The notes below the pieces were generated by a model, which worked only from the letters and a program-made list of their open reading frames with translations, had not been told where the DNA came from and searched no databases. A DNA stretch of 64,000 nt from Mugil cephalus (lineage: Eukaryota > Chordata > Actinopteri > Mugiliformes > Mugilidae). This document shows positions 10,942 through 24,968 of the stretch, one piece after another. A program made the position numbers and the translations under genes. The DNA is taken from assembly GCF_022458985.1 (NCBI RefSeq), contig NC_061771.1, positions 33,076,690 to 33,140,689 on the forward strand, read 5' to 3'. The number at the start of each line of letters is the position of its first letter. Position 1 is the stretch's first letter.

Positions 10942-13222
10942 CACCAGCTCACAACATGAAAACAAGATTAATGGGTTAATTCACCAACGTTAAATAACAT
11001 CAGAGGCCACACGAGCTTTGTGTTCACTGACATTTTAATTCTAAATACCTGAAAATGATTCAGTTTTATTTAATTATTCAACCGATGACCTTGAATACAA
11101 AGTTCAGTGTTTTTATTTTTGTGATGCAGAGGATCTGATTAATTACGTATACGAACCTCAGACAGTTTACACTCGAACAACTGAGTTAAATCAGAATTTG
11201 TCAACATTTGTTGTGTTTCCATCCATTCCTCCTAGAAACGCACAAAACCTAAATATCTCTAAACACACACATTTATAAAATAAAACCTCTCAAATATCTA
11301 AAACATTTCTACTCCACCATGAGGAGGTTTTTCAGACATAACCACTTTTTTGTCGTGTCCCCGTCACCGGGGCGTCATGTGACCAGTTCATCTGAATCCA
11401 TCTTCCTCAAAAATGTAGAGAATTATGTGATTTCACCAGACGAGACTTAACCAGAGTTAAAGCTCATCACTAAACACCTACCAGAGGAAACACGTGCAAA
11501 TAAAGACATTTATTTGCATTTTCCATTATTTCTTGATGAACATTTATTTTCCTTATTTACACATTTAAAATAACTTTTCGTTCATTGATTCATCCACTGA
11601 TTCATTCATTCATAATACATGTTTCCCATACAGTCACGACACTACGGTGGCCTGTCAGGGTCAAATTTACTCCACAGTCTCAGAACGAATCAAAAATATT
11701 TTATTCACGTTTTAAACAATGTTGTGCTGATGTTGTGTCTCCATCCAAAGACGTGCGAAGCTAATTGAGTTGATATATTTTTACAACTTTTTAAAACCTG
11801 AAGTTTGTGCTCTTGATTTTTTAGACCATGGAAATATACAGTTATTTAAAGAGATTTGGTCCAAACCCGTAAAGTGAACTCCAGGCTGAACTTTAGAAGA
11901 GCGAACTCACAAAGTTAGATGGAAATGAAACCGTTTCCTTTAACCCTCCATCATTCTGCTTTATGAGGCAGCAGCAGCTTCATGAACCATTTTCTTCTGG
12001 TTCCATTGATAAAAGTCATTATAAGATCCAACCAACACATTTTATCAGATGAACCCAACAACTTGTTATTTTTTAACTGTGTTCCAGCTTTGATTCCTCC
12101 AGAATAAAACCACTCAGAGAGATTCTGACTGTTGTGACAGAAACTTCAGAGTCTTGTCTTTGAAAAGAGACTGAGACCATGAATGAGCTCCAACATGTTC
12201 ATGAACAGGATTCAGTTTATTTTGGCGTAAATAAAAAACAAACATCATGCTCTTATGTGATGTGTCATATACCATCTAAATAGTTTTTACTAGTTGGGAC
12301 AGAATCATAATTAGAGGCTTTTATTAAGACCTAATTAATCGAAATGCGTCTCCTGAGGTGCCAGTAAGAACCCAAATTAACTAATTAAGACCAACGTCTT
12401 TTTGTCGGATCAAGTTCTTTATTTTGTTCCATTTGCTCTTCGTTTCCAGGTCTTTTAACTCATCTGTAAATTCTCATCTGGTGATTTCCTTTAATTCTCT
12501 GAAACTCTCGTCACTTTGATAATGGATTCAGATGAACTAGTCACATGACCTCCTGTAACATCTCCAGGGAAACGACAAGAAAGTGTTTCCAACATACTTT
12601 TATATCGACACGTCTGAAAAACCTCCTCATGAGAGCGTAAAAGGTTTTAGATTTAGACGTGTGAAACGTTTCCATTACCAGGTTTTATTGCGATGTTGGA
12701 GGAATAGAAACTGTTGACTGGTCATCTACTAATTCTAAAAGGCTTCTGTGTGAAGTTGACGCCGTAGCCTGACACTTGGTATCTGTGTGTTTCCTCTCTA
12801 GTATTTTGTGTAAAGGTGAGAAAACGTGAAAGTCCTACTTCAGGGATTTTAAGGGAAACTGTTGAGATCTGATCTTAGTTTTGCAGCATGTAAATAAACA
12901 TCATTCCATCAGTAGAATATTCTAACAGTGTCTGATGGATTCACATGTTGTTTCAGAACCAAGAACACTTGTTTTGTTGTGTTTATGACTCAGGACATGG
13001 TACTTAATGTGGAACAAGCTGTGACTGGGACTTGAATTGAAAGCACACGTTCAATCAAACATACGACCCAAGATACAGGTAGAAAATAGAAACAGAGACA
13101 AAATAAAGACAGAAACCAAAAAGATCAAAGACCAAAAAGCAAAACATACACTCGGACCAGGCACCAAGAGAAAGGAACACAGAGGCTAAACAGAAGGAGA
13201 ACAATGAGGCACAGGTGAGACG
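10942..13222. other. No gene recognised (2.3 kb)
   Basis: AT-rich, stop-rich in all frames, with no motif-bearing ORF and no microsatellite. If a host gene spans this area it is represented only by intron or regulatory DNA here. Confidence 0.4.
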
Positions 13223-13294
13223 CATCAGGGCGGGGCCAATCATCAGGGCGGGGCCAATCATCAGGGCGGAGCCAATCATCAGGGCGGGGCCAAT
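13223..13294. repeat. 18-bp tandem repeat with GC box and CCAAT
   Basis: Four 18-bp units of CATCAGGGCGGGGCCAAT; the third has one G-to-A change. Each unit joins a GGGCGGGG (Sp/KLF-type) box directly to a CCAAT box. The surrounding ACAGGTGAGACGCATCAGGG sequence resembles the reverse complement of the dispersed repeat at about 32440-32500. The array is probably an expansion inside a transposon-derived repeat rather than a host promoter. Confidence 0.85.
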
Positions 13295-13634
13295 AATCAG
13301 TTCTAGGTAGCCATTTATCTGAATTACCTGCTGCTGAAAGTGTTTCCAACAGTTTTTTGAAAAAAAAAAAACACTTTAAAATAAAAAAAGGTTTTTTTTT
13401 ATTAGAAGTTATTGAACCAATTCTCTAAACATAATTAACTACACAACTCAAATGTCAACGACAGGCCTCTTCACACTGACGTTGTGTGTTTGCACATGTG
13501 TGGGAGTGTGTGTGTGTTCAGGGGGTCACGGAGGCCGATGGGGGTCACTGTGTTAAAACAGGCAGACAGAAAGTTGGTGACCTTTGACCCTGGCTTGTGC
13601 CTAGGTCAAAAAGTGCAGACCCTTGCCTTCCAAC

Positions 13635-13658
13635 GCACACACACACACACACAGACAG

Positions 13659-13703
<45 letters not shown>

Positions 13704-13710
13704 CACACAC
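13635..13710. repeat. (CA)n microsatellite
   Basis: CA run interrupted by AGACAGAT and AGACACG. Confidence 0.95.
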
Positions 13711-13831
13711 AGGCCTCCTCCCGTAATGGTTGTGTGGTGTGGTCTATTTCTGGGTTGTGTCTCCGGTATAAATAGATTCACCTTTGCTCCGTCACACTGA
13801 AAATCAAAGGAGCCTTTCACACAATAACAAG

Positions 13832-13874
<43 letters not shown>
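13832..13874. repeat. (CA)n microsatellite
   Basis: About 21 uninterrupted CA units. Confidence 0.95.
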
Positions 13875-13876
<2 letters not shown>

Positions 13877-16207
13877 AACACACGTGGTCTTCACTTTATT
13901 ATCTTTTATTAATAAATCTTGACTTAAACTAAAGAAACAACATTAAACTCTGAACATTTAATTTAGTGGAACAGATGTAATAAAGTCTTTGTTTTTATTT
14001 CATTTTATCTACTTCAGCATCTTATATGTTTTTGACTCATTATCCTGATTCTGTTTAAAGTGTGAAGCTGTTGAACTGAAGTTCATCCTCATATAGAGAA
14101 GTTTTGGTTTTGTGTGTTTGGTACAGTTTTTTTTTTTTGTTTTTTTAATGTAAACTAATGTAAACAAATCAAAGACTGAGCTGTCAGGGCCACCGTAGAA
14201 AAATATTCCTGCCTCTACCAGCTGGTGGCGCTGTAACTAAGCCACTATCCAGTTTATGTCTTACAGGGAAAAAAGTGTTATATATAGAAAAAAGATGAAC
14301 TGTCTGTGCTGTCACTGTCGTCACCTCATGTCATTTTGCTTCGTTTTAGATTAAATTCAACTTTTTTCCACATGTTCATGTTCAGCTAAATGTAGTTTAT
14401 CATCAACCAGACGCACGTAGAATAAACAGAGTTTACTTATATATATGTATAAGATTCTGATTTGATTTGTTTGACACCAGCTCCGTCAGAAAGAAGAGGA
14501 AGAAGTCAGGATATCACAATAAAGCCACTGACAACTTTATCAATCAAGAAAAGTATCTATTAAATGAAGGTGTTGCCACGTACAAAACAAACTTTCCTTC
14601 CCTGTGTTACTCAGTGGATCGGCCTCTAGTGGGACGTTTATGAACAGTTATTGTTTTGAGAGACTGAGGGACATCACCATACACAGATTCTACAGATGGA
14701 TTAAATGGATAAAGTAGATGACACAGATACAGATGAACATTAAACAGGTCATAAATAATAATCCGTATCTGCCTAATGTTACTAATATTCGGTCCATAGC
14801 ACTAGTTCGCTACTTAAACCTGACCAGTATGTAAATGTGTTTTGCTCTTATTTATCTAGTTTCTTACCTAATTCTATCATTTTGTTTCTTCTTCTGGTTG
14901 GTTTGTGAAAGTGACTAAAGTCAGAAATAAACTGTGGAGCTGATAAAGCAGAGTCGGGGACAGGACTACGATGGCGATGGTGGAGGGATGATGGAGGAGC
15001 AGACAGGAGGAGGCCTGTCTGTGACCAGCTGATACAAAGATTAGCAGATTATTTCAGCCTGAGGTCGACACGTAGCACGAAGCCTCACACAGATGATTAT
15101 CTCAGACAGTTCCTCTGTGGCTGCGCTCATGTGTTCACTTAGTCACTTTAACATTGTTTCACAGACGTCATTATGTGCAAAGTGTTCTTCTAAACCGTCA
15201 TTTACTTTAAGCTGCAGACGTCATTTCATTTTAACACTTTTTATTTATTAATTAACTTTGTGTGAAGTCAGATTTAGAGATTTAGAGAAGATGTAGAGGC
15301 TCCTTGAATCAGTGTTTCATTTAGTTTAAAATGTGACCGTCACATGGATCCAGAGCCTGAAGAAGGACAATAAATGTACTCACACTCATCGTATAGAAAA
15401 ACAATAATCTGCAGCTTTCAAGATCCAAAAAACCCCAACAGGAATCAGACTGAACCTTAACTTTAGCTTCAGCTCCTCTGGCCCAGGACCACGTCCACAC
15501 TGTTAAGATGTGTTTAATGTTTATTGGATTATTTTATAGCATCATGAATGATGTTCAGCTCTTTCAGAGATTGTGTAAAACCGTCAAATCCAACAGAAAA
15601 GGAAACAAATTAACGCAACGTGAGAATGAAAAGGAGTCAATTTGATTCTCACATTTTATTTATTTTCCTGCTGATCTTAAATAAACGTCCTGTAAGTCAC
15701 AGACAGTGAAATCTAAAAGTTTAATAAAGTGAACCCTCCCTCAGCTGGGACCCGTGTCACGAAGCTTAGAGACTTTTATTTGATTTTTCTAACTCTAATC
15801 TATATGAAAAAATAAGACTAGCCCAGAATAATTTGTTCTGCAGGTGTTTGCTGCTCAAAGTCTCACCGGATGTAATTCATAAAGCTCCTTTCAGCCTGAG
15901 CCAAACATTTTTTTTTTTTAACCTGGCCACAGTGGAACGGGATGAAATGTTGAGTGTAGCTGAAATAACAACCGACCTGCATCCGAGGAACAAGACTCCG
16001 AACATTCAGACGTCTTTATTCCTCCGTCCGTGTCGGGGCGCAGCTCCTCTCTGATGTTTCAGCGACTAATAAAAACCTCTCCACAAAATATGCCTCTCTC
16101 ATCGTGTGCGTGATAAATCACCACCTGGATTCGGTATCCAGAGTTGTCAGCCTCCCCTATGACAAACACTTCCTGCTACTAAACCAAATGATACACTCCC
16201 TATCTGT

Positions 16208-16208
<1 letters not shown>
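13875..16208. other. No gene recognised (2.3 kb)
   Basis: Poly-T run at 14128-14146 and a TATATATG patch at 14438-14450. No coding or RNA motif recognised. Confidence 0.4.

Positions 16209-16246
<38 letters not shown>
16209..16246. repeat. (CA)n microsatellite
   Basis: About 19 uninterrupted CA units. A 20-bp poly-T tract lies downstream at 16436-16456. Confidence 0.95.
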
Positions 16247-16247
<1 letters not shown>

Positions 16248-16459
16248 CCATATGGTCTGAGACGTTTCCCACTTAGCATGTGCCTTCACATGCATGCGTG
16301 CATAGGAAGCCACATGTTGCGTAAGTGTCACGTACGTGCATAAAAAAACACGTGCATGTGTCCACGCGCACACACGTGCACTTTAAGCAGTAAAGAAACA
16401 CACGTTCAGATGAAAGCGCCGCACAATGTTGTGTGTTTTTTTTTTTTTTTTTTTTATCT

Positions 16460-17785
16460 ACACGCCTCGGTAGGAGGCAGGGAACCAGCTAGCAATACGC
16501 ACACACACACATACACACACATACTCGCAGGGCCGTTGACGAGTTGTGTGGCAGATATATGGGCTGGAATGTGGCCATAAAAAATAGTCGGACTCAACCC
16601 GAGCTTTTCCGCGCACAGAAACAACCTCATAGTGGAGTGGGAGGGCAGAAGTGGCTGAACAGAAAAATGGCTGCAGAGCTGTTAGGGTGGTCTGTTTGGG
16701 GATATTAAAATGTTAATGAAGCAGCTCTTAAATTCACATTTTAATTTTGGCCTCCTCACTGTTTCCATATAGTCGCGTAAGTAGAGACGTTTTTGAAAGA
16801 ACAACTCTGGGCAAAGATCAGACTTTATTCCACAGACTTTGTCCTGGCCTTAATTTGCAGTTATTGTCGTTCACATTGTTCTAAATCCACTTTCAGATGT
16901 GAAAATGCTTTAATTCTTCTGCTGACATGACGTGTGTAGTTACCCTGAAGTTAAAACATGGGAGATATTACTCTGGTTTCCAAAAAACAAGCTGTAAAAA
17001 GCTCAACTGGACTGGTGAAGGAAGACGACGCTCATCCAAGAAGCTGCTTCAGTTGTGAAGGACTGATCCAGATATTTAGTCATACATCTCCAACTGAGCC
17101 GACCACTGCAGCACAATAGTTTAGCACCACAACTATTCAACTGATGGTTGTCCAAACATCAAGTGTTTGCAAAACACACCGAGGACATTTGAGATGCAAT
17201 CACTCAAGACCACATTTCAGTTCAGTTCAGAAAATTATTCATCCCACGCAGGCGACTCACTTTCACGCTACTGTTTGTGAAGAAGAGATCGAGCACGTTC
17301 AAAACACGTCTTAATACGGTTGTTAGGACGTCACTGCTATAGAAGCCATCAACAACATAAGGACATGCAACAGAATTTGTCTCATATAGTGAGATGATGT
17401 CGTCACTAAAGCAAAAAACTCACTTGGAATAATTCAAAAAGTCTCGTTTGCAGCCTCCAGCGTCAAACATACGTCAAATCCAACAGAAGCTTCAGTGTCG
17501 ACCCAATAAAATGACAAAAACATACACAAAACATGTAAATATGATTCATTTTACTCACCAGAATTTGGGCCTGTTAGACAAAGGTAGCACCAGGTCTGGG
17601 TCTGGTTCAGGTTTTATCTGATACTTTAGAAACGGTGCCAGTGCTTAAAGAATGAAAACTGTCCAGAAATGGAGCCTGTTTATTTTTTAAGGCATTATGT
17701 GACATGCAAATTGAACAGAATATTAATTTAAATAATATAAGTAAAACTAAGACTAAGAAATAAATCCTGATGCTAATAAAACACG
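16460..17785. other. No gene recognised
   Basis: Short CA tract at 16500-16521; otherwise unremarkable, stop-rich sequence. Confidence 0.4.
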
Positions 17786-18136
17786 TCGTGGGGTCTGTCA
17801 GGCATCAAAGACGCTACATTTCTGGTCTTTAATAAAATGCTATGTGTGGTCAGATGTTGAGTCTAATTCCAGGTGTTTCCTCCTTGTTGCATTTTTAGAG
17901 GTGAAGTCCGGACAAACTTTAGACGAACGTTTGGTCTCAGACATTTTAAAGGTTCACTTCCATCCATGCAGCAGAAAAACTGACGTGATGTCACAGAAAT
18001 AGAGCTAAGGAGGCTAAGCTAATTAAACACTCACTGGCACCAAATGAAGCACCCAGATCAGTCTGGTTACTACCGTTAGCATCAGCACTGTTAGCGTCAG
18101 CAGCGTTAGCACCATTAGAGCCTTGTACCCAGTATC
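17786..18136. repeat. Dispersed ~350-bp repeat, copy B
   Basis: Direct-orientation partner of 1885-2208: the same GTGGGGTCTGTCAGGC start, the same AATAAAATGCTATG, CCAGGTGTTTCCTCCTTGTT and TTAGCATCAG-type strings, and the same CAGTATCC end. Confidence 0.75.
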
Positions 18137-18599
18137 CTGCTCATAGTTTCTGACCTGAAAGTTTCCTCGGCTGGGTCAGGCTAGCTAGCTCCGACCTTTT
18201 CTCACTATATCCAGCTTTTCCTTCAAAGACCATCATGAAAATGTCTTTCCTGCTTCAGGTTTCAGCTGCCAACAGTTTTAATTGTGATTGGATAAAAGAT
18301 CTAATGCAAAGTTACTCTGCCAGAAGCACCACAGCTGAGAAACAGACAAGACATGACATGAATAGAATAAGTTAATAAGATTAACAGGAAAACAGATGTC
18401 CGAATTGATTTACCATTATGTATAAAAACACTATATTGTTTGTGTTTTTGCTTTCAATTTTCAAACGTTCACAAACACTATCGGAAGTTTAGGCCGGCAG
18501 AGAAGACTTTTCTGGCCCTGACGTCCCACCACTGATGCACAGAGAGGGTTCATGGCCACAATAAGCTGTATCACAGAGGAATGTTTTAAATATAACCTT

Positions 18600-19062
18600 A
18601 AAAGTAAAGAGTCTGTCTGCCTGTCTCCCCAAAAGAGGGGCCTGATACATACCTCACATTCTACTTTTGGAAGCTCTAGGAACCCCTCGCTGTTGTATTT
18701 CAGATCAGCTTTTTAAAAGAGATCCACTTGGACTTCGTGATAATGAAACATTACAGTAGTCCAGTCTAAAAGTAGCACGCACCATTAACTGTTCTTTTCA
18801 CATTACCTGGAAACAGGAAGTTCCTAGTTTTGACAGTGTGGTGCAGGTGAAAAACGGAAACACTGGTAATTATTTTATTTGGAGATTAAAGGACATATCC
18901 TGGTCAAAAAGAACCTTATGAGAGTAACAATAAGATCTAATAGTGGTTCTCTGAGGGTTTAGTGACAAACGAGTCATCCAAGCCTTTATGTTTGATGGCA
19001 TTTACGGAGTTTGACATAAATACAGGTGGGTGTCATCTGCATAGAAATACACATTAAGCAGC
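18600..19062 (-). repeat. Fish LINE-associated interspersed repeat remnant
   Basis: TTACAGTAGTCCAGTCTAAA, CATATCCTGGTCAAA and GTCATCTGCATAGAAATA are strings I recognise as recurrent in dispersed non-LTR retrotransposon tails of teleosts. No open frame remains, and the family assignment is loose. Confidence 0.45.
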
Positions 19063-19063
19063 A

Positions 19064-19096
19064 TTTATATATATATATATATACACACATATATAA
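19064..19096. repeat. (AT)n microsatellite
   Basis: TATATA run passing into ACACACATATATA. Confidence 0.9.
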
Positions 19097-19099
19097 ATG

Positions 19100-21427
19100 C
19101 TACTACGTTTATTCTTATAAAATACAGAAGAGTAAGACGTCTTTTCATATTTAATTAATATGTGAACAGTGCAGTTTAGTCACATTAGTGGAGTGTTGAG
19201 AAAACACACTGACGTTTTAGACTGTGCAGACTTTGTTTAATATGTTTGAAAGACCTCATCATTGAGTAGCTTTACACCCACAACAGTGGCTGCAATAAAG
19301 GGGCAGAATGTTCCACAACCAAACCTCAGCTTGTTCCATTATGTTCCTACACAGATTTTCCTGTATATGCATGAATAATATGATCAAAGACACCTCTTGG
19401 GGCCGATGGTGGAGACTTCTACTCTTTCCTCCTGAATGATTCTCATTAGCTACAGAAACTGTGGAAACAAAACATGGCGTAAAAACAAGTGATTTCCAAT
19501 CAGTGTGCCACATTTAAAAGCGACAATCCCACTGCTGGTCTGAACTACAAAGTGATCCACAGTGACAGGAGGGGATGGTGTGTGGTATAATGGCACGTTT
19601 GGATTTCATACAAAAATAACAGTGTAAGTGATGTGAGGAGATCTTCGCTGGTCATTATCTGTGGTTCAGAATGCTTCCTGGATGTCATCTTTGTGCGAGC
19701 TTGGCAAGGCCTCCGCCTTTATGTATGTGTGTGTTGTGTGTGTGAGTGTGTGTGTGTGTGTCTGCTGTGCCTGGCTTCTAGGTTTATTATCCAGACAGGA
19801 CATAAAAGCTGGGTGGCCTTCGATTGGCCTGGTGTCTCCTCCACTCAAGATCAGGGGCCTTGGTCACCTGATTCTCATAAAAACAGGTTTATTAGCTGCT
19901 CTGAAGACAACTAGTTGTGTCTGTGTGTGTACGTGTACACCCTGTGAAAGAACCCTACGAGCTTGTTAACCGTTTTACGAAGCGTGCTGTTGTTGGATTT
20001 GTGCGTGCCATTTGATTTGAAGCTTCTCGATTGCATTTACAGAAAACCACAGTGAATAAAATGACTCTATGTGAATGTGATTCAAAACTCAGCTCTCACC
20101 TATTTAAGCTCAAGGCTCATTTATGCTCTGATTAAGTAGCATCACCTCACAATACTTTGCCCTAGAAACTAGCATAAACTGACCGTTTATAGTGACCCTG
20201 TGTTGGTTGTGTCTTCCCAACAGCACTCTGCTGTGGTTTTCTCACGTCAAAGTATTAGAAAGTGTTAATTAGTTGGTGCAGACTCTTTCTAATGTAGTAG
20301 CTAACATGCACCTTCCCCACAAATTTAACAGCGTCTCACAGCAAGTGATTGGTCCTCTTGGTAGTAGCGTGTTTTCCATGTAGTATTTCTGGCTTTGGAT
20401 CAGTAAGAATCAATGAAAGTTTCAGTCTCTGTTGTTGAAAGTGAAACAGGAAGTAAAAACAGAACTACATAGGTTACTGCATCTAGGTCCTGCAGTACAT
20501 CCTCTTCCTCTTGAGAAGCGACAATAATCCAAGTATCTTCTAGTGAGTGCATGCTGTAGATTATTAAAAAGAACTAAATCTCTGAAACTTCTTGTGTTTG
20601 AAGCACCGTGATTTCAGAACGGTTAACAATTTTAAACTCACATACATTACAAACAGTGTTTGCATGTTAGCATCCAGATGTTAGCATTTAGCTATAATCA
20701 ACACCGTACAAGTGTAGGGTATCACCAGGGCATCACAAGTAGCCAGTTTTAGGTACCTTTGTTCACACCTGGTATTAAAATGCATTTCAACTTGTGTCCC
20801 CAGCCAACACTTGAGATCTGATCTTAATTTTGTGCTGTATGCAATGATAATAATTTAACTCTTAATAGCATTAGTAGTAGTGTACCGCCGTGAGAGCCAC
20901 CACCTGTGCAGCAGCTGGGGAGTAATTTGGGAGTTAGGTGTTTGCTCAAGGCACCTCAGCGAACTGTGACCCTTCAGTCCCAGAGCTTCTTCTCTAACCA
21001 GTACTTCACAGCTCCCCAAACATCTGTTTAGTATGTGTGTGCACCGTTAATTCCATATTTTGGAACAAGCCGTAAACGTCTTTTATTCTCTAAATCTGAT
21101 TGAAAAGACACATGTCGAGTTATTTTTTGTCATTGCCATGACATTAGTTATTTTAGAATCTTGCACTAAACTCCGATTTGAACCGAAACTCTGAAAACTT
21201 TAAATACAAACAGCGGCCATTCTTAAAGAAATAACCAACATAACTCTACAGGCCGTTCGATCTTGGATTGTTCAAATGTGCAAATTGAAAGGTCTGAATG
21301 GGGCCACACCAAACCAACCAACGTTAGGCCTTTTGACCCTAGTTCATACAGAGTGTGCTGCACCTTCAGCACTGGTCAGACTCTTGAAGGCAGCTTTTCT
21401 GTTGATCCAGCATGTTAATCTGGTGGC
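19100..21427. other. No gene recognised up to the assembly gap
   Basis: Short GT patches near 19728-19765. No exon-like or RNA motif recognised. Confidence 0.4.
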
Positions 21428-21927
21428 NNNNNNNNNNNNNNNNNNNNNNNNNNNNNNNNNNNNNNNNNNNNNNNNNNNNNNNNNNNNNNNNNNNNNNNNN
21501 NNNNNNNNNNNNNNNNNNNNNNNNNNNNNNNNNNNNNNNNNNNNNNNNNNNNNNNNNNNNNNNNNNNNNNNNNNNNNNNNNNNNNNNNNNNNNNNNNNNN
21601 NNNNNNNNNNNNNNNNNNNNNNNNNNNNNNNNNNNNNNNNNNNNNNNNNNNNNNNNNNNNNNNNNNNNNNNNNNNNNNNNNNNNNNNNNNNNNNNNNNNN
21701 NNNNNNNNNNNNNNNNNNNNNNNNNNNNNNNNNNNNNNNNNNNNNNNNNNNNNNNNNNNNNNNNNNNNNNNNNNNNNNNNNNNNNNNNNNNNNNNNNNNN
21801 NNNNNNNNNNNNNNNNNNNNNNNNNNNNNNNNNNNNNNNNNNNNNNNNNNNNNNNNNNNNNNNNNNNNNNNNNNNNNNNNNNNNNNNNNNNNNNNNNNNN
21901 NNNNNNNNNNNNNNNNNNNNNNNNNNN
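21428..21927. other. Assembly gap, 500 N
   Basis: Exactly 500 N, a conventional placeholder length, so the true gap size is unknown. The right edge lies directly on a GT microsatellite, which probably caused the assembly break. Long open frames across it are N artefacts. Confidence 0.98.
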
Positions 21928-22224
<297 letters not shown>

Positions 22225-22680
22225 ACAACAGTTGTTGAGCTGTTGCTCTATAATAGCAGCACATTCTTGCCCATGACAATATATGAGGAAATATGGAAAC
22301 ATGTACAAGTATAAGAAACTAAAGTGAACATGAGTTATTGCACATTATCAGTATAAATGTGTTTGTAGGTGTGAGTTGTGAGGAGTTGTACAGGTTGATG
22401 GAATGATTTCCCTCAGCCTGCTGCTCCAGGACACAACACTGGCCCCACAGACTCAAACAACATCCTGACCATAGTCCTGCTGAACCGCCTCAGAACATAG
22501 AGGCGACTCTGGCCCTTCCTGTAGGGGGCGTCAGTGTTCTTCCCCCAGTCCAGTCTATTATCAGTGTGAACCCCAGATACTTATAATCCTCCACTATGTC
22601 CACATTGACCCCTGGATGGAAACAGGATCAGCGGCACCTTGGTCCTCCTCAGGTCCTCCTCAGGTCCTCCTCAGGTCCCC
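22225..22680 (-). mobile_element. Non-LTR retrotransposon (Rex1-like) RT 3' fragment
   Basis: The minus strand encodes a degenerate KYLGV...D..LDW..NT..PYRKGQSRLY.LRR segment, the conserved C-terminal part of a fish LINE RT. One visible string is GRTDAPYRKGQ-like around 22525. It is about 97% similar by eye to 30049-30510, including the tandem TCCTCCTCAGG triplication at the end. 5'-truncated and disrupted by stops. Confidence 0.65.
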
Positions 22681-22716
22681 AGTGTGAATGGTTGTTTGTT
22701 TAGCCGTGAGATAGAC

Positions 22717-22812
22717 TGGGGACCTGCCCAGGCCGGACCCCCCTCTCGCCTGCTGACAGCTGGGATGGACCCCCCCTCCAACGACCCTGTGAGGATAGGA
22801 GGTAGTAGAACA
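22717..22812 (+). repeat. RTE/Rex3-type LINE tail fragment
   Basis: GACAGCTGGGATGG followed by CCCTGTGAGGATAGG matches the CTGACAGCTGGGATAGGCTCC-type 3' tail common to RTE-family (Rex3) elements and dependent SINEs of fish. A related tail occurs at 34612-34690. Confidence 0.5.
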
Positions 22813-22879
22813 TGGGATATACACAATGTATGGAGTCACACTGTAAAAGGAAGTTGTTGCTTTAGTTAAATCCATTTTG

Positions 22880-24960
22880 TGCTACTCTCTGCAGACGGTG
22901 TAATGTTGAAGCCTCATCAAAACCAGAAGAATACTGACAATACTGTCAATTAATATAAACTGTGAGATCAGAAAAACAGACCTGTCTGAAACATGAAGAA
23001 ACTGAGTGACAAGTCAGCGTGTGAAGGATGTGGGATGGTCACACGGTCACAGCTGCACTTCTTATTTTCTGATATTACTGAGGGCAACAGTTTCGTCAGC
23101 GTACGGGGCAGAAGGACTGGCACAGAGTGGATATGTAAACGGCCTGGTGTCTTACAACATGTGTGACATATGGTATTTTACTGGTATAACCACAAAGTCT
23201 AAACATGTCTTTCAGTGCACCAGCTGAAACCCACTGAGAGGACGGGAAAAGACAGAGAAGTAGTTACTGCACTGGAGACTGGAAATCTGTGAATGTTATT
23301 AGTCATTTTAAAAGGACAAACAGTCCTTCACTTGTTGGACTGATGGTGTCTGGGTGTAAACACACGTCACCACATAAGCAGACGGAGGTCGACACGTGTC
23401 ACAAACCGGGTCAGTTATTATATCATTAGGAAATTATTTTAACATGAAAAGAATGAAGTCACAATTAACTAATAGAAGGTATTTAAACTTAAATAAATGA
23501 AAGGTAACGCTGAGAGTCAGTCATGTGCAGTATGTGAGCGAGTGGAATGTGTTGTGTGAGGTGTTGAATGCAGGAGGAAATAATACTTAGAAGGTGGAGG
23601 CCTGAAACCCTGTCTCAGTGTGGAAGCTGGAAAATGACAGAGAGCAATTGCAGATTAAACAGCCTTTAAAAGCTTTTCCCCCCGTGCACCCACAGGGGAG
23701 GCAAATCAGCCTGTCGACCTGCCCCCCCTCTACACAGAGAAACCACAGAGAAACAAGGCCGCCACAATGTGTTATATTTCCCTTTTATATGTCACGGAGA
23801 TCAGCCTGAAACCAGATGGTAGCAGATACAAGGTCACCGGAACATGGATCAGCACTTTTTCATTTTGGTCATGCAGCTGGTTTTGAAAATAAATGCATTC
23901 CCTGTTTAAAAGATACCGTTTTCTTCCTTTTATGGTTTTTCCTGTCATTTGCAGACATGGAGACTAACATCATGGTGCTGGATGAGCCATAACATGAGCA
24001 GATCCCAGACTCATGTCACTACGTTTCTATGAATGGTGTTTGTACACAGACACATTCAAAGACAGTTGTCTGTAGTGTCCTCCAACACAAACAGCACTAA
24101 CACAACATGTGTGGAAACGTTCACAGTGTTAATACAGAGTGGACTCTCCAGGTTGGTGTGGATGCTGATGTTGGTCAGGACTTTGACAGGTTCTGGTTTG
24201 TCCAGGTTCTGAGACAGTGTAAGTCTTCACAGAACTGTGACATGTGTTAACTTTGGTTTGCGTAATTTTATTCTGTTCACATGAGCTAAATGAAAAGAGG
24301 AAGGTGTCACACACCAAGCAGAAGTCCTCGTCTTATCTGCACCTCTTGATGACTCAACAAACACAACTCATTGTGGCTTAAGCAGCAAACACTGGTGTGA
24401 TCCAACAAACATGCACACTTCATACTTCTTCTTATTTCTGTGTCAGTAACATGTAGATATTCTAAGAAACTTAGCAGGAAGTTAAAAGCAACTTGCAGTG
24501 TCCCCGTCCTTCCACACAAGCTTTGAAAGGCCCCATCATGTCATGTCTCATTGTACCATATCATCCCAAAACGTCACTATGATCACAAAGTTAACCCCCC
24601 CCCACACACACACAACCACCTATGGGTTAGTCATGATATATAATAATACACCCTTGAGACTGCAGCAGCATCTTTTCACACACGGCCAACAGAACCAGAG
24701 GCGTGGACAGCTTCACATCGTTCTCCTCAGAAGGTACAGTTTCACTCCTCAGACAAAACAGCAAGAGTTTATCATGATTCATTAAACTATTCATCAACTC
24801 GTTTAACAGTTTCTCCTTAAATTCTAATTCTATAAAGCTCATCGTTAAATTGATGTTTTTCTTCTGATATTTAAAAAAGCTACAAGATCATATGTTTTAA
24901 ATTCCTGCATGGCAGTTGACTGAATCAATTCTGATTGAACCACTTTATTTTAACCCTGCT
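22880..24960. other. Upstream region of the deaminase-like cluster; no gene recognised
   Basis: No open frame with motifs. A C-rich patch lies at 24594-24603. The last few hundred bases should contain the promoter and 5' UTR of the gene that starts at 24969; no clear TATA box was identified. Confidence 0.4.
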
Positions 24961-24968
24961 CTGTGTAG

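Noticed and set aside
10712-10993. Poly-Ser ORF
   Set aside because: Trinucleotide repeat artefact (TCT/TCC array) with no flanking coding signal.
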